From Clostridia bacterium (GTDB taxonomy: Bacteria; Bacillota_A; Clostridia; Oscillospirales; CAG-272): DNA of 64,000 bases. The translations under genes were made by a program, and so were the position numbers. This document shows positions 34,493 through 43,156 of the stretch, piece by piece. The notes below the pieces were generated by a model. The model saw nothing but the letters and a program-made list of their open reading frames with translations, was not told the DNA's origin and did no database searches. The DNA is taken from contig JAFVXC010000042.1 of the NCBI GenBank assembly GCA_017501345.1, positions 1 to 64,000 of the forward strand, in the 5' to 3' direction. The first letter of the stretch is position 1; each line of letters begins with the position of its first letter.

Positions 34493-35036
34493 TGTTTTTC
34501 TCCTTTTCCATATAATCACGTATCAATCCCGCGATCACAGCCACAAGCTGTATCGCCGACGTTATAATAATACCAACGTTCAGAATCAAAATAGAATAGG
34601 CGAGCCAAAGCGACTGTGCAAACAGCCCGAAGAGCCTCGTATGATGCGGCTTTAAAGAATAAAACCCAAGCACGGCGAGTACACTTCCCGTAGCAGGCAA
34701 TAGGCTGACGGGGCCCATCCACGTTAAAGCAGGCGACAGCCCCATAAGCAAAACGAACACGTACAGCCATATGCGGTGGGACGCCCACTTGTGCCTTTCC
34801 CGATTGTAAAACACCACGTCCCTGACGACACCGATCGCATTCAGCGCGGCACCGGTGTATGCTCCGATCATAAGCTGCTGCAGAAAGTATCCGAAGTCAA
34901 GCGCGATCTTCGACCCGAGAAGCGCACTTCGCTTTTTCCCAAAGTAAACGAAAAATCCGATGAAGGATATTCCGATTCCGAAAATTTGTCCGAACGTATA
35001 GAAATCAAATCCCTGTGATCGCATAAAGAAAAGCAT
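34479..35036 (-). CDS. YgjV-like inner membrane protein
   Basis: The 185-residue protein has about six hydrophobic helices, with GFDFYTFGQIFGIGISFIGF at the start and ALNAIGVVRDVVFY in the middle, a pattern of the bacterial YgjV (Imp-YgjV) family. Function is unknown for the family. The ATG at 35036 follows GGGGAGGAG by 7 bases. It is co-transcribed with the cellulase-like gene from a promoter at 35076-35104 and faces an AraC regulator. Confidence 0.75.
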   Translation of the reverse strand: MLFFMRSQGFDFYTFGQIFGIGISFIGFFVYFGKKRSALLGSKIALDFGYFLQQLMIGAYTGAALNAIGVVRDVVFYNRERHKWASHRIWLYVFVLLMGLSPALTWMGPVSLLPATGSVLAVLGFYSLKPHHTRLFGLFAQSLWLAYSILILNVGIIITSAIQLVAVIAGLIRDYMEKEKNNDAE

Positions 35037-35075
35037 ACGCAAGCTCCTCCCCTTCACTCTTTAAAGATCTCCCCT

Positions 35076-35104
35076 ATTTTAACACGCGCTTTTCAGCACT
35101 TCAA
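35076..35104 (-). promoter_or_regulatory. Promoter of the YgjV/cellulase-like operon
   Basis: On the minus strand TTGAAG, a 17-base spacer and TAAAAT. Confidence 0.6.
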
Positions 35105-35146
35105 GGAACAAAATAAACATTTTATAGCACAAAATGAACCTCCGTG

Positions 35147-35175
35147 TTGACAAGTCCTTTTCCTTATGATAAAAT
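35147..35175 (+). promoter_or_regulatory. Promoter of the AraC gene at 35200
   Basis: TTGACA (35147-35152), a 17-base spacer and TAAAAT (35170-35175). Confidence 0.8.
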
Positions 35176-35199
35176 CATAAAAAAGGAGGGCTTCACGCT

Positions 35200-36021
35200 G
35201 TGTATATCGTATCGACCAAAGACTGGAATTGTCCCTATGCTTACGGCTTATATAAGCAATACCGCGGATGGACGCACAACGGGCGGGTTGCCGCGACCTG
35301 CATTCTGATCTGCGTGATCGAGGGGACGTGTCGAATCAAAATAAACCAAAAGGAACATTTCTTAAGGGAGAAGGATTATATCGTGATCCCAAGCGGTCAT
35401 TTTTACACTCCGTTTGCCGACGAATATTGCCATTATTATTATTTTCACTTTAACTGCAAGTGGCTTGCGACCGTTCCGCCCAATATGCCGCCCGTCCCCG
35501 ACATCCCGATCGACTCCCCCATCAAGGAATGCTTCATTCTGCGGGAGCAGGGAAGCGTTTCCGCTCCTATGGAAGACGCTCTGCAGAAAATCATCCAAGC
35601 GAAAAACAGCTTGTATCCAAGCGCACAAAATACCGTAAATCTTGAGTTTTTCAAGCTCCTCGATCTGATCAGCGAAAAAAACGCGCTAAAAGAGGAAAGC
35701 ACGACCGCACGAAAAATTCGTCAATATATCCTTGACCATACCGAAGAAGCGATTCCCTTATCCGTGTTCTCCGCCAAATTTGGATACTCAAAGCAACATA
35801 TCGTTAGGCTTTTTAAAAAAGCCTATGGGATAACGCCAACTCGGTTTATCACACAGTGCCGTCTGGAAACAAGCCTAAATTATTTGATGGAAACCTCTAT
35901 GAGCATCGCCGAAATCTCTCAGAAGTGCGGATTTGAAAATCCCAATTACTATATAAGGATCTTCCGCAAAAAATATTTTACGACTCCGCAAAAATACAGA
36001 GGTTCGATTTTTCATTCATAA
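35200..36021 (+). CDS. AraC-family transcription regulator
   Basis: The 273-residue protein has an N-terminal sensing domain (about 1-150: CVIEGTCRIKINQKEHFL, YIVIPSGHFYTPF) and a C-terminal double helix-turn-helix (about 165-270; PLSVFSAKFGYSKQHIVRLFKKAYGITP and IAEISQKCGFENPNYYIRIFRKKYFTTP). It starts with GTG at 35200, 9 bases after AAAGGAGGG. Divergent from the YgjV/cellulase-like pair, which it probably regulates. Confidence 0.9.
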   Translation: MYIVSTKDWNCPYAYGLYKQYRGWTHNGRVAATCILICVIEGTCRIKINQKEHFLREKDYIVIPSGHFYTPFADEYCHYYYFHFNCKWLATVPPNMPPVPDIPIDSPIKECFILREQGSVSAPMEDALQKIIQAKNSLYPSAQNTVNLEFFKLLDLISEKNALKEESTTARKIRQYILDHTEEAIPLSVFSAKFGYSKQHIVRLFKKAYGITPTRFITQCRLETSLNYLMETSMSIAEISQKCGFENPNYYIRIFRKKYFTTPQKYRGSIFHS

Positions 36022-36070
36022 AAAAAGAAGGTGTCACCCAATGCGACCGCATCCGGGACACCTTCTTTTC
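36020..36070. terminator. Bidirectional terminator between convergent genes
   Basis: An 11-bp stem (AAGAAGGTGTC / GACACCTTCTT) is flanked by A-rich and T-rich runs, between the AraC gene and the repressor gene. Confidence 0.8.
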
Positions 36071-36081
36071 ATTGTATATCA

Positions 36082-36858
36082 TTACTTCCTCTTCAGCTTC
36101 CCGAGCACGCGGCCGCAGCACTGCACCTGCTCGAAGCGCGAGAGGAGAATATCCTCGTAATCGGGGTTCAAGGAGATCAGGCGGTCGCCGCCGTACTTCT
36201 TGAAGTAGCCCGCATTGTCAAGCACGAAAATGCCGAGCTCGCCCTGTTCGATGTGATCGCATTTCTGTACCATAAGAATATCGCCGTCCTTATACCGCGG
36301 ATTCATACTGTCCCCGCTGATGCGAAGGGCGTACGACGCCGTACGCGTGACGGGTCCGTCCGGAACGTGAATGGTCTGGAACTCCGCACCGTCAAGAAAT
36401 TCACCCGGACCTGCCGAAACGGGCAGATCGTAGAGACACAGGTCGCGAGAGCCCGAATAGACCATAGGACGCTCGAGCACGCGCGCGCGGCCCGTGACAC
36501 TTCCGCTTCCGATGCCGTACGCCTCACGCGTCAGGCGTTCCTTTTCCTTATCCAGAACGAGCACAACGAGCTCCTTGCCGTGATCGTCAAGCGTGCGGTA
36601 ATTCTCGATCAGCTGGATCTCACCGTCGTCAAGCAGATAATTGTTCGGATTTTCCTCCCTGCCCGTAACGATGTAGTCGATCGAGCAGCCAAGCGCATCG
36701 CAAATGCTGATGATGTTCGCAAGCTTCGGCGAATCGCTGATGCCTGCAAGGATCTTACTGAGCGTACCGATCGGGATCCCCGTCATTTCCGAAAGACGCT
36801 GGTTCGTGATCTTTCGCTCGTTCTTCATTTTTTTGATGCGATCAATATAGCTCTCCAT
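36082..36858 (-). CDS. LexA/CI-like repressor: XRE helix-turn-helix plus S24 peptidase
   Basis: The 258-residue protein has an N-terminal XRE DNA-binding domain (about 5-65: TNQRLSEMTGIPIGTLSKILAG) and a C-terminal S24 self-cleaving domain. That domain has the Ala-Gly cleavage site in PVSAGPGEF, catalytic Ser in RISGDSMNP and Lys in AGYFKKYGG. This layout matches phage-type or stress repressors that are inactivated by RecA-stimulated self-cleavage; whether RecA acts here is unknown. No phage genes are nearby. It is divergent from a small membrane protein gene, its only obvious neighbour target. Confidence 0.88.
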   Translation of the reverse strand: MESYIDRIKKMKNERKITNQRLSEMTGIPIGTLSKILAGISDSPKLANIISICDALGCSIDYIVTGREENPNNYLLDDGEIQLIENYRTLDDHGKELVVLVLDKEKERLTREAYGIGSGSVTGRARVLERPMVYSGSRDLCLYDLPVSAGPGEFLDGAEFQTIHVPDGPVTRTASYALRISGDSMNPRYKDGDILMVQKCDHIEQGELGIFVLDNAGYFKKYGGDRLISLNPDYEDILLSRFEQVQCCGRVLGKLKRK

Positions 36859-36936
36859 AGGGCAGTTATTCCTTTCAACGTTTCATATTGATATCGGATT
36901 CGCCTGAAAAATTCCGTTTTTGGTCTTTGCAAATTC

Positions 36937-36965
36937 ATTTTAGCACACTTTTTCCGTTTTGTAAA
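36937..36965 (-). promoter_or_regulatory. Promoter of the S24 repressor gene
   Basis: On the minus strand TTTACA, a 17-base spacer ending AAAAAGTGTGC, and TAAAAT. The 303 bases between the two divergent genes are very AT-rich and hold only this promoter, the opposing one at 37018 and runs of A and T. Confidence 0.75.
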
Positions 36966-37017
36966 GGGCTTTTTCGAAAAAAATTTCGATTTTTGGAAAA
37001 ATTTTCTCAAAAACCTA

Positions 37018-37046
37018 TTGACAAAACCGAATTTGGATGCTATAAT
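37018..37046 (+). promoter_or_regulatory. Promoter of the small membrane protein gene
   Basis: TTGACA (37018-37023), a 17-base spacer and TATAAT (37041-37046), a near-consensus promoter leaving a 5' leader of about 110 bases. Confidence 0.85.
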
Positions 37047-37161
37047 GCAGACACAAAGTTCCGATTTCGACATTTTTCGGCTATGCTTTTCCGAATTTCA
37101 ATTGAGCATTTTCAGCATTATAATCATTTTTGGAATTTTCTTCAAAACGGAGGTGTACAGT

Positions 37162-37482
37162 ATGAACCGTTCCTACATTCCCGAAAATCAATATACAAGA
37201 CAGCCCCTTCCTTTTTCCGATCGCGAAAAGGACCGCGGTGAAAACCGCACGGTCGAGGCGATCCTCACCTTCTTCGATCTTCTGATCGCATTTTTCACAG
37301 AATCGGCCGTTCGGACGACACTCCGTGCATTCGGTGCTGTGCTTTGCTTCTTCGCGTTCGTATTCGTCATCGGTGCGGTAGAGGCCGCTTCGCTCTCCTT
37401 CGGTGCGGGCGTTCTCGCGTCCCTCCTTCTCTTCGGTGCCGCATTCCTTTGCATATACAGACCGAGGAAGAATCATTCCTGA
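37162..37482 (+). CDS. Small two-helix membrane protein
   Basis: The 106-residue protein has a charged N-terminus (about 1-30), an amphipathic or hydrophobic stretch (about 33-48), and two membrane helices (about 55-77 and 80-98) before a basic tail. The ATG at 37162 is set by GGAGG 8 bases upstream; any longer frame would start inside the promoter. Divergent from the S24 repressor gene and expressed from a near-consensus promoter, it is a candidate target of that repressor. No family recognised. Confidence 0.7.
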   Translation: MNRSYIPENQYTRQPLPFSDREKDRGENRTVEAILTFFDLLIAFFTESAVRTTLRAFGAVLCFFAFVFVIGAVEAASLSFGAGVLASLLLFGAAFLCIYRPRKNHS

Positions 37483-37514
37483 CCTTTTTGGCTCTGCATA
37501 AGCCTGTGCATACA

Positions 37515-37556
37515 AAAAGCCGGGCTGTCTCATTGAGACAGCCCCTATTTTATTTT
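37515..37556. terminator. Terminator (GGGCTGTCTC family)
   Basis: A perfect 10-bp stem (GGGCTGTCTC / GAGACAGCCC) with loop ATT is followed by CTATTTTATTTT. It lies after the small membrane protein gene and before the convergent frameshifted phosphatase. Confidence 0.85.
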
Positions 37557-37582
37557 CTCCGGAAGCAGCCCTCTCTACCCTC

Positions 37583-38283
37583 TCAGCTTTGTGGTGCGAT
37601 CCTTTCGCCGCGGATGCCCTCAATGTGACGTGAATCATTCGCGATCTCGAATCGCGGAAAGACAAGATCTCCCACCTCGCCCTCAAGCTTTACGACCGTC
37701 ACGGCGGTGAAGTCGATCCGAAACGCAGACAGCACGAAGGGAAGGGCAGCGTAAATACGTGCGAAAGGACGCACGAGGAGGAACCCGCGTGACTGAACAT
37801 CGCGACTGTCTGATCGTTTTTCTTCGTTACACGGTACCCGTTACCCTCCCTTTTATATCCAAGGTAGGCGAGCCAGATATCGCACCGCTCAACAACGGCG
37901 CGGTGCTCACCGTGGAGACGGTCGCTCTTCTCAAAAAGGGGATGCTTCTGCCACGCAAAGTCGATCAGCGCATTTCCCTCCCGCGCCATCCTGTCCGCTG
38001 TAAACCACGGATGGCCGTTCTCATAGAGCGGCGTTTTATCGGTTGCGCCCCAATGGATCTCTCGCATAAAGGGACAACGCACGATCTCCTCTCTCGGAAT
38101 GCCGAGCTTGTCCGCCGTGTGCTCGGCGGTCTCGAGCGCCCGACCGCAGGTCGAGGCATAGATCCGCTCTATCCCCTCGCCCACAAGGCGCTCAGCCGCC
38201 GCCTCCGCCTGGAGATGACCGAGCTCGGTGAGGCGATCGATCTTATAATTCGGATGTCCGTGTCGGACGAATACGATTCTCAT
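37583..38283 (-). pseudogene. Histidine phosphatase with an apparent one-base frameshift
   Basis: The first frame (38283 to 37699) gives a normal histidine phosphatase core: catalytic VRHGHPNY, STCGRALETA and FSHAGSSSCVLS. It then runs into an abnormal Ser/Cys/Pro-rich end. From about 37745 the next frame continues as LPFVLSAFRIDFTAVTVVKLEGE and ends at 37583, which reads like the natural C-terminus. Restoring one base in the run CTGCCCTTCCCTTCGTG (about 37740-37752) would give a single protein of about 233 residues. Either a true recent mutation or a sequencing/assembly error. It follows cysS in the same direction with AAAGGA before its ATG. Confidence 0.75.
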
Positions 38284-38346
38284 ACGGCTCGTTCCTTTCT
38301 ATCCGTTCTATCGTAATAATACCGCGGATGACCGCCCGAAGATGCT

Positions 38347-39774
38347 TTATCCCAGCGTGTAGGTCGTTCCTTCCTTTGTGTCAACAAGCGTCACGCCCAT
38401 TGCGGTGAGCTCGGCGCGGATCTCGTCAGCACGCGCATAATTCTTTGCCTTCTTTGCGTCAAGACGCTCCTTGATCAAGGCTTCGATCTTCTCGGTCAGG
38501 TCACCGTCTGCCGCAGGCGTCGCAGGTGCGGCGTTCCGCAGCGCCTCAGCCGCGGCGAGCAGATTCAGGGAAAGCACGCGGTCAAAGTCCTCGAAGAGAG
38601 CGAGCTTCGTTCTGTCGTTCGTCTTTGCCTTCAGAACGTCATAAAGCGCGGTGACAGCCATCGAGGTATTGAGGTCGTTATCCATCGCCTCGGTGAATAC
38701 GGCACGGCAGGCGTTGTACGCCTCGTCATCGATCTCCTCATCTGCGTTCACCTTCAGAGCGGCGATACGTGCGACGAGCTTATTGTATGCCGCTGCCGCA
38801 TTGTCGAGGTTCTCGTAGGAGAAGACGAGGGACTTGCGGTAATGCGACTGCATACAGAAGAAGCGGTAGACCATCGGGTCGTAGCCCTTCGATTCAAGCA
38901 GAGAAAGGGTAAGGAATTCGCCCTTCGACTTACTCATCTTGCCCGAGCTCGTATTGAGATGCAGGACGTGGAACCAGTTGCGGCACCATTCGTGTCCGAT
39001 ATACGCCTCGCTCTGTGCGATCTCGTTCGTGTGGTGCGGGAATGCGTTGTCAATGCCGCCGCAGTGGATATCGAGATATTCGCCGCAGTGCTTCAGGCTG
39101 ATCGCGGAGCACTCAATGTGCCATCCGGGGTAACCGACGCCCCAGGGGGAATCCCACTTCAGCGCCTGATCCTCGAACTTCGACTTCGTGAACCACAGAA
39201 CGAAATCGTTCTTATTCCGCTTGTTGTCGTCTGCATTAACGCCCTCGCGTACGCCGACGGCGAGATCCTCCTCCTTGAAGTCGTTGAAAACGTAGTACTG
39301 CTTCAGCTTTGACGTATCAAAATACACGTTTCCGCCCGCTACGTAGGCGTAGCCCTTTTCGAGAAGCCCCTCGACCATCGAGATGAACTCGGGAATGCAG
39401 TTCGTCGCGGGCTCAATGACGTCGGGCTTACGAATGTTGAGCTTTTCGGCATCGCTAAAGAACGCATCGGTATAGAACTGTGCGATCTCAAGGACGGTCT
39501 TGTGCTCGCGCTTTGCGCCCTTGACCATTTTGTCCTCGCCCTCGTCGGCGTCGGAGGTCAGGTGGCCGACGTCGGTGATATTCATCACACGCAAAACGTC
39601 ATTGCCGATATAGCGCAGATATTTATCGAGCACGTCCTCCATAATGTAGGTACGGAGGTTGCCGATATGGGCAAAGTGATAGACCGTGGGGCCGCAGGTG
39701 TACATCGATACCTTTCCTGCGATGCGGGGGACAAACTCCTCCTTGGTTCTCGTGAGGGAATTGTATAATTGCAT
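38347..39774 (-). CDS. cysS: Cysteinyl-tRNA synthetase
   Basis: The 475-residue class I synthetase charges tRNA-Cys. It has CGPTVYHFAHIGN (zinc Cys and HIGH motif) near residue 27, GWHIECSAIS and HHTNEIAQSE (zinc ligands) in the middle, and KMSKSKGEFLT. The C-terminal ~130 residues are the helical anticodon-binding region. The length is normal. It follows cysE by 26 bases, and both lie behind a cysteine-type T-box. Confidence 0.97.
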   Translation of the reverse strand: MQLYNSLTRTKEEFVPRIAGKVSMYTCGPTVYHFAHIGNLRTYIMEDVLDKYLRYIGNDVLRVMNITDVGHLTSDADEGEDKMVKGAKREHKTVLEIAQFYTDAFFSDAEKLNIRKPDVIEPATNCIPEFISMVEGLLEKGYAYVAGGNVYFDTSKLKQYYVFNDFKEEDLAVGVREGVNADDNKRNKNDFVLWFTKSKFEDQALKWDSPWGVGYPGWHIECSAISLKHCGEYLDIHCGGIDNAFPHHTNEIAQSEAYIGHEWCRNWFHVLHLNTSSGKMSKSKGEFLTLSLLESKGYDPMVYRFFCMQSHYRKSLVFSYENLDNAAAAYNKLVARIAALKVNADEEIDDEAYNACRAVFTEAMDNDLNTSMAVTALYDVLKAKTNDRTKLALFEDFDRVLSLNLLAAAEALRNAAPATPAADGDLTEKIEALIKERLDAKKAKNYARADEIRAELTAMGVTLVDTKEGTTYTLG

Positions 39775-39800
39775 AATCGTTTCCTTTCGAAATCGGTATT

Positions 39801-40592
39801 TTACGGATTTTCCGCCGCGGAAGCCTTTCTGTCGGCGGATTCTTTTTCGGTCTTTACGGTTCTTTTGCGGGTCTTTTTCGCTTCAAGCTCCGTGATCCGC
39901 GCTTCAAGACGTGCAAGCTCCTGTGCGACGGGGTCGGGAATATGCACCTGGTCGAGGTCGCTCGTGTCCTGCACCTTTTCGCCGTTCCTGCGGACGACCT
40001 TTGCGGGGATGCCGACCGCGGTCGAGTTTTCGGGGATCTCATCGAGGACGACGGCACCTGCCGCGACCTTGACGTTGTCGCCGAGCGTCACGGGGCCGAG
40101 CACCTTCGCGCCTGCTCCGACGAGAACGCCGTTACCGAGCGTCGGATGACGCTTACCGAGATCCTTACCCGTACCGCCGAGCGTTACACCCTGATAGATC
40201 GTGCAGTCGTCACCGATCTCGGCGGTCTCGCCGATGACGACGCCCGTGCCGTGGTCGATCACGAGCCCCTTCCCGATCGTTGCACCGGGATGGATCTCAA
40301 TGCCCGTGAGGAAGCGTGCCGTCTGGCTGATCGCTCTCGCACCGAAATGGCATTCCTTTTTATAAAGCTCGTGCGCAACGCGGTGGAGCAGGATCGCGTG
40401 CACACCGCTGTAAAGGAGGAGCACCTCGGCGCGGTTCGTTGCGGCGGGGTCTCGATCCATCACGGCGTTCACGTCGGATCTGATCTCATCCTTCACAGCA
40501 CGGACGGTTCTCTGTGCCGTCCGGATGCCCTTCGCCGTCTTTTCCGCGGCGAGATCAAGGGGCTTTACAATGAATTCAAAGGGATTCTTCAT
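39801..40592 (-). CDS. cysE: Serine O-acetyltransferase
   Basis: The 263-residue enzyme transfers acetyl from acetyl-CoA to serine for cysteine synthesis. It has an N-terminal helical domain, then left-handed beta-helix repeats (about 95-200) with [21 protein letters not shown], catalytic His/Asp, and [15 protein letters not shown]. The C-terminal ~50 residues are a charged Lys/Glu-rich tail not usual for the family. AAAGGAG precedes the ATG. First gene behind a T-box that reads tRNA-Cys charging. Confidence 0.96.
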   Translation of the reverse strand: MKNPFEFIVKPLDLAAEKTAKGIRTAQRTVRAVKDEIRSDVNAVMDRDPAATNRAEVLLLYSGVHAILLHRVAHELYKKECHFGARAISQTARFLTGIEIHPGATIGKGLVIDHGTGVVIGETAEIGDDCTIYQGVTLGGTGKDLGKRHPTLGNGVLVGAGAKVLGPVTLGDNVKVAAGAVVLDEIPENSTAVGIPAKVVRRNGEKVQDTSDLDQVHIPDPVAQELARLEARITELEAKKTRKRTVKTEKESADRKASAAENP

Positions 40593-40620
40593 ATAGGACT
40601 CCTTTCATAGAAAAGGGGAT

Positions 40621-40935
40621 AAAAAACAAAACCCCCGCACCGGGCGCGTTTGTCGCTCGGTACAGAGGCAATGCCGAACAGTCGGCTCGCGGTTCCACTC
40701 TGCTTCACGTAGCCCGGATTCGGACTCGTGATCTCTTTTCGGTACGTTCTTCATACCGCCGCCCCGATAACGGTGGGCATCCGTCCGACGCTCCCCCGTT
40801 GCATTCCACGGCTTCGCATCGGCATCTCACGGGCGCATTTCCGAATCCGTCACGCGCACCGCTTCCAGCTATGCGGCACTCTCTGTGGGGTGACTCCCGT
40901 TCGGCATTCTCCCGATCTCCGATCATTTCTTTCTC
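40621..40935 (-). promoter_or_regulatory. T-box riboswitch, cysteine-specific
   Basis: The minus-strand leader of about 310 bases has the T-box antiterminator sequence AGAGTGGAACCGCG (40688-40701) and a 10-bp terminator stem with one mismatch (40637-40663) followed by GGGGTTTTGTTTTTT. Stem I has AGAGAGTGCC and GCTGGAAG. The likely specifier is TGC (40835-40837), a Cys codon. The bulge reads TGGA, which would pair with a tRNA ending UCCA, matching the U discriminator usual in tRNA-Cys. Uncharged tRNA-Cys should allow read-through into cysE and cysS. Confidence 0.9.
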
Positions 40936-40964
40936 ATTATACGCAAAAAAAACGCATTTGTCAA
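40936..40964 (-). promoter_or_regulatory. Promoter of the T-box-cysE-cysS operon
   Basis: On the minus strand TTGACA, a 17-base spacer and TATAAT: a consensus promoter. Confidence 0.9.
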
Positions 40965-41117
40965 GGGGGCGCGTGATTTTTTCGCGTTTTTTCTTGCCTT
41001 TCTGTAATTTTTTACCGATCTGCTGTGTCACTCTTGCAAAATTCAAAGATTGTTCACAAAAAAATCGGGCTTTTCTTCAACTTTTCCCGCTCGGTTCACG
41101 ATATATTTATAAATTTG

Positions 41118-41126
41118 TGTTATAAT
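41118..41126 (+). promoter_or_regulatory. Extended -10 promoter of the ABC operon
   Basis: TGTTATAAT (extended -10, 41118-41126) about 80 bases before the ATG at 41206; no good -35 is seen. Confidence 0.55.
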
Positions 41127-41205
41127 GTATGGTGCGAAATCACGCGCTTCGGCGCTGTGCTCGCTTCACCATACGATAGATCCCGATAAGAAAGGATACA
41201 CGATA

Positions 41206-42333
41206 ATGATAAAGGTTGATCATCTGGTCAAATATTACGGCTCAAGCTGTGCCGTCGACGACATCAGCTTTGAGATCGAGAAGGGTGAGATCGTCGGTCT
41301 GCTCGGTCCGAACGGAGCCGGCAAAAGTACGACGATGAATATTCTCACGGGCTATCTGTCCTCCACCTCGGGCAGCGTCTCGATAGACGGACTCGACGTT
41401 CTTGAAAACCCGCGTGAGGCAAAGAAGCAGATCGGCTATCTGCCCGAGCAGCCTCCCCTGTACCTTGATATGACGGTGCTTGAATACTTAAAATTCGTTT
41501 ATGATCTGAAGGGCTGTAAATTCAACCGTGAAAAGCACCTCGAGGAGGTCTGCGAGATCACGAAGATCAAGGACGTGGAAAAGCGGGTCATCCGCAATCT
41601 CTCAAAGGGCTACCGTCAGCGTGTCGGCATCGCGCAGGCGCTTGTCGGAAACCCCGAGGTCATCATTTTCGATGAGCCGACCGTCGGACTTGACCCGAAG
41701 CAGGTCATTGAGGTCAGAAACCTCATCAGGACCCTCGGAAAGGATCACACGGTCATTCTCTCGACGCATATCCTGCAGGAGGTTCAGGCGGTCTGCGACC
41801 GTATCCTGATCGTCAACAAGGGCAAGCTCGTTGCAGACGAAAGAACCGAGGACATCACCCGCACGGTCGAACAGAACCGCCGCTTCGTTCTGAAGATCTG
41901 CGGTCCTCAGCGCGAGGTTCTCGCATTCCTCCGCTCGAGACGAGGCGTCGTTTACGCAGAGCAGCGTCAGGGACGCGACGGTGACGCATACAGCTATATG
42001 ATCGAGACCGAGCTCGGAGTCGACGTCCGCAAGGAGCTCTTCTACGCGCTTGCCGAGCGGAATTGGCCGCTCATCGGACTTGAGGCACTCGGTATGAGCC
42101 TTGAGGATATCTTCATCAGCATCGTTGACCACACGACTGCAAAGGAACAGAAGAAGGGAAGCGGTCACGGCCGCTCAAAATCGCGCAGGGCAGAACAGAA
42201 CGCCGCAAGAGAGATCCTGAACCGCACGAAATCGGGACAAGCCCGGAGTGTGAGCACTTCCTCCGAGCAAAATGACACGAAATCCGACGCTCTCGGCGAG
42301 CTCTTCGACGGGCACGGCGAGAAGAACGACTAA
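41206..42333 (+). CDS. ABC transporter ATP-binding protein (GldA-like)
   Basis: The 375-residue protein has Walker A GPNGAGKST, signature LSKGYRQRVGIAQAL, Walker B VIIFDEPTVGLDP and the switch His in LSTHILQEV. A C-terminal domain after residue 230 resembles that of GldA/CcmA-type exporters, and the last ~55 residues are charged and low-complexity. The ATG at 41206 has AAAGGA upstream; a longer frame starts inside the promoter. It powers the permease and auxiliary proteins that follow. Confidence 0.92.
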   Translation: MIKVDHLVKYYGSSCAVDDISFEIEKGEIVGLLGPNGAGKSTTMNILTGYLSSTSGSVSIDGLDVLENPREAKKQIGYLPEQPPLYLDMTVLEYLKFVYDLKGCKFNREKHLEEVCEITKIKDVEKRVIRNLSKGYRQRVGIAQALVGNPEVIIFDEPTVGLDPKQVIEVRNLIRTLGKDHTVILSTHILQEVQAVCDRILIVNKGKLVADERTEDITRTVEQNRRFVLKICGPQREVLAFLRSRRGVVYAEQRQGRDGDAYSYMIETELGVDVRKELFYALAERNWPLIGLEALGMSLEDIFISIVDHTTAKEQKKGSGHGRSKSRRAEQNAAREILNRTKSGQARSVSTSSEQNDTKSDALGELFDGHGEKND

Positions 42334-42353
42334 AAGGGAAGGAGACGGCTATT

Positions 42354-43124
42354 ATGCTTGCAATTTATAAAAAGGAAATGCGTTCCTATTTCATAAGCCC
42401 CGTGGGGTTTGTTTACATCGGTGTATTTTTGGCGGTCGCCGCCCTTCTCTCCTGCTATACGACCCTGCTCTCAAGCAGCTACGACACCTCCACCTATTTC
42501 ACCATTCTGATCGTTGCCTTTATCGTTATGCTCCCGCTTCTTACGATGAAGCTCTTCGCAGAAGAAAAAAAGCTGCGTACCGAGCAGCTCCTGCTTACCG
42601 CGCCCATCAGCATCACATCGATGGTAATGGGAAAATTCCTCGCCGCTATGACGATGTTTGTCGGCACGACGCTCCTATCCTGCTTCAATTTCATTCCGCT
42701 TTACATCATTGCATTTGAGGAGCGTGCCGCGGCAGAGCTTTCGGGCAACTACTCGGCGGCGACCCAACACATCGGCCCCGCGACCGCACAGATCATCGGC
42801 TGCGTGATCGGTATCGTCCTGCTCGGTGCCGCTTTTCTTGCGATCGGGCTCTTCGTATCCTCGCTGTGCGAAAATCAGCTTTCCGCAGCGGTGATCACGA
42901 TCGCCGTCCTGCTTCTGATGGTCGTGCTCAATTTCGTCAACACATCGGAGCTGATCGACAACTACCTCCTCCGCTTCCTCATCGACTGGGTATGCGTGCT
43001 CAGCCGATACAGCTACTTCAGCGCGGGCATTTTCGATATCGCCGCTCTGATCTACTACCTCTCCCTCACGTCCGTATTCCTTTTCCTGACCGTCCGCGTT
43101 TACGAAAAGCGCCGCTGGTCGTGA
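42354..43124 (+). CDS. ABC-2 type permease (GldF-like)
   Basis: The 256-residue protein has six hydrophobic helices (starting about residues 13, 55, 100, 150, 178 and 227) and begins MLAIYKKEMRSYFISPVGF, typical of the permease in Gld-type systems. Twenty bases after the ATPase gene. Pairs with it as the membrane channel; cargo unknown. Confidence 0.9.
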   Translation: MLAIYKKEMRSYFISPVGFVYIGVFLAVAALLSCYTTLLSSSYDTSTYFTILIVAFIVMLPLLTMKLFAEEKKLRTEQLLLTAPISITSMVMGKFLAAMTMFVGTTLLSCFNFIPLYIIAFEERAAAELSGNYSAATQHIGPATAQIIGCVIGIVLLGAAFLAIGLFVSSLCENQLSAAVITIAVLLLMVVLNFVNTSELIDNYLLRFLIDWVCVLSRYSYFSAGIFDIAALIYYLSLTSVFLFLTVRVYEKRRWS

Positions 43125-43156
43125 TACGAGCGTTATAAGAAAAGGAGAATCGATTT

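Noticed and set aside
36082..37482. Prophage immunity region
   Set aside because: The S24 repressor has no integrase, Cro-like or structural phage gene beside it.
40705..41046. A protein-coding frame on the minus strand upstream of cysE
   Set aside because: It lies across the promoter and the T-box leader; the sequence is explained by RNA structure.
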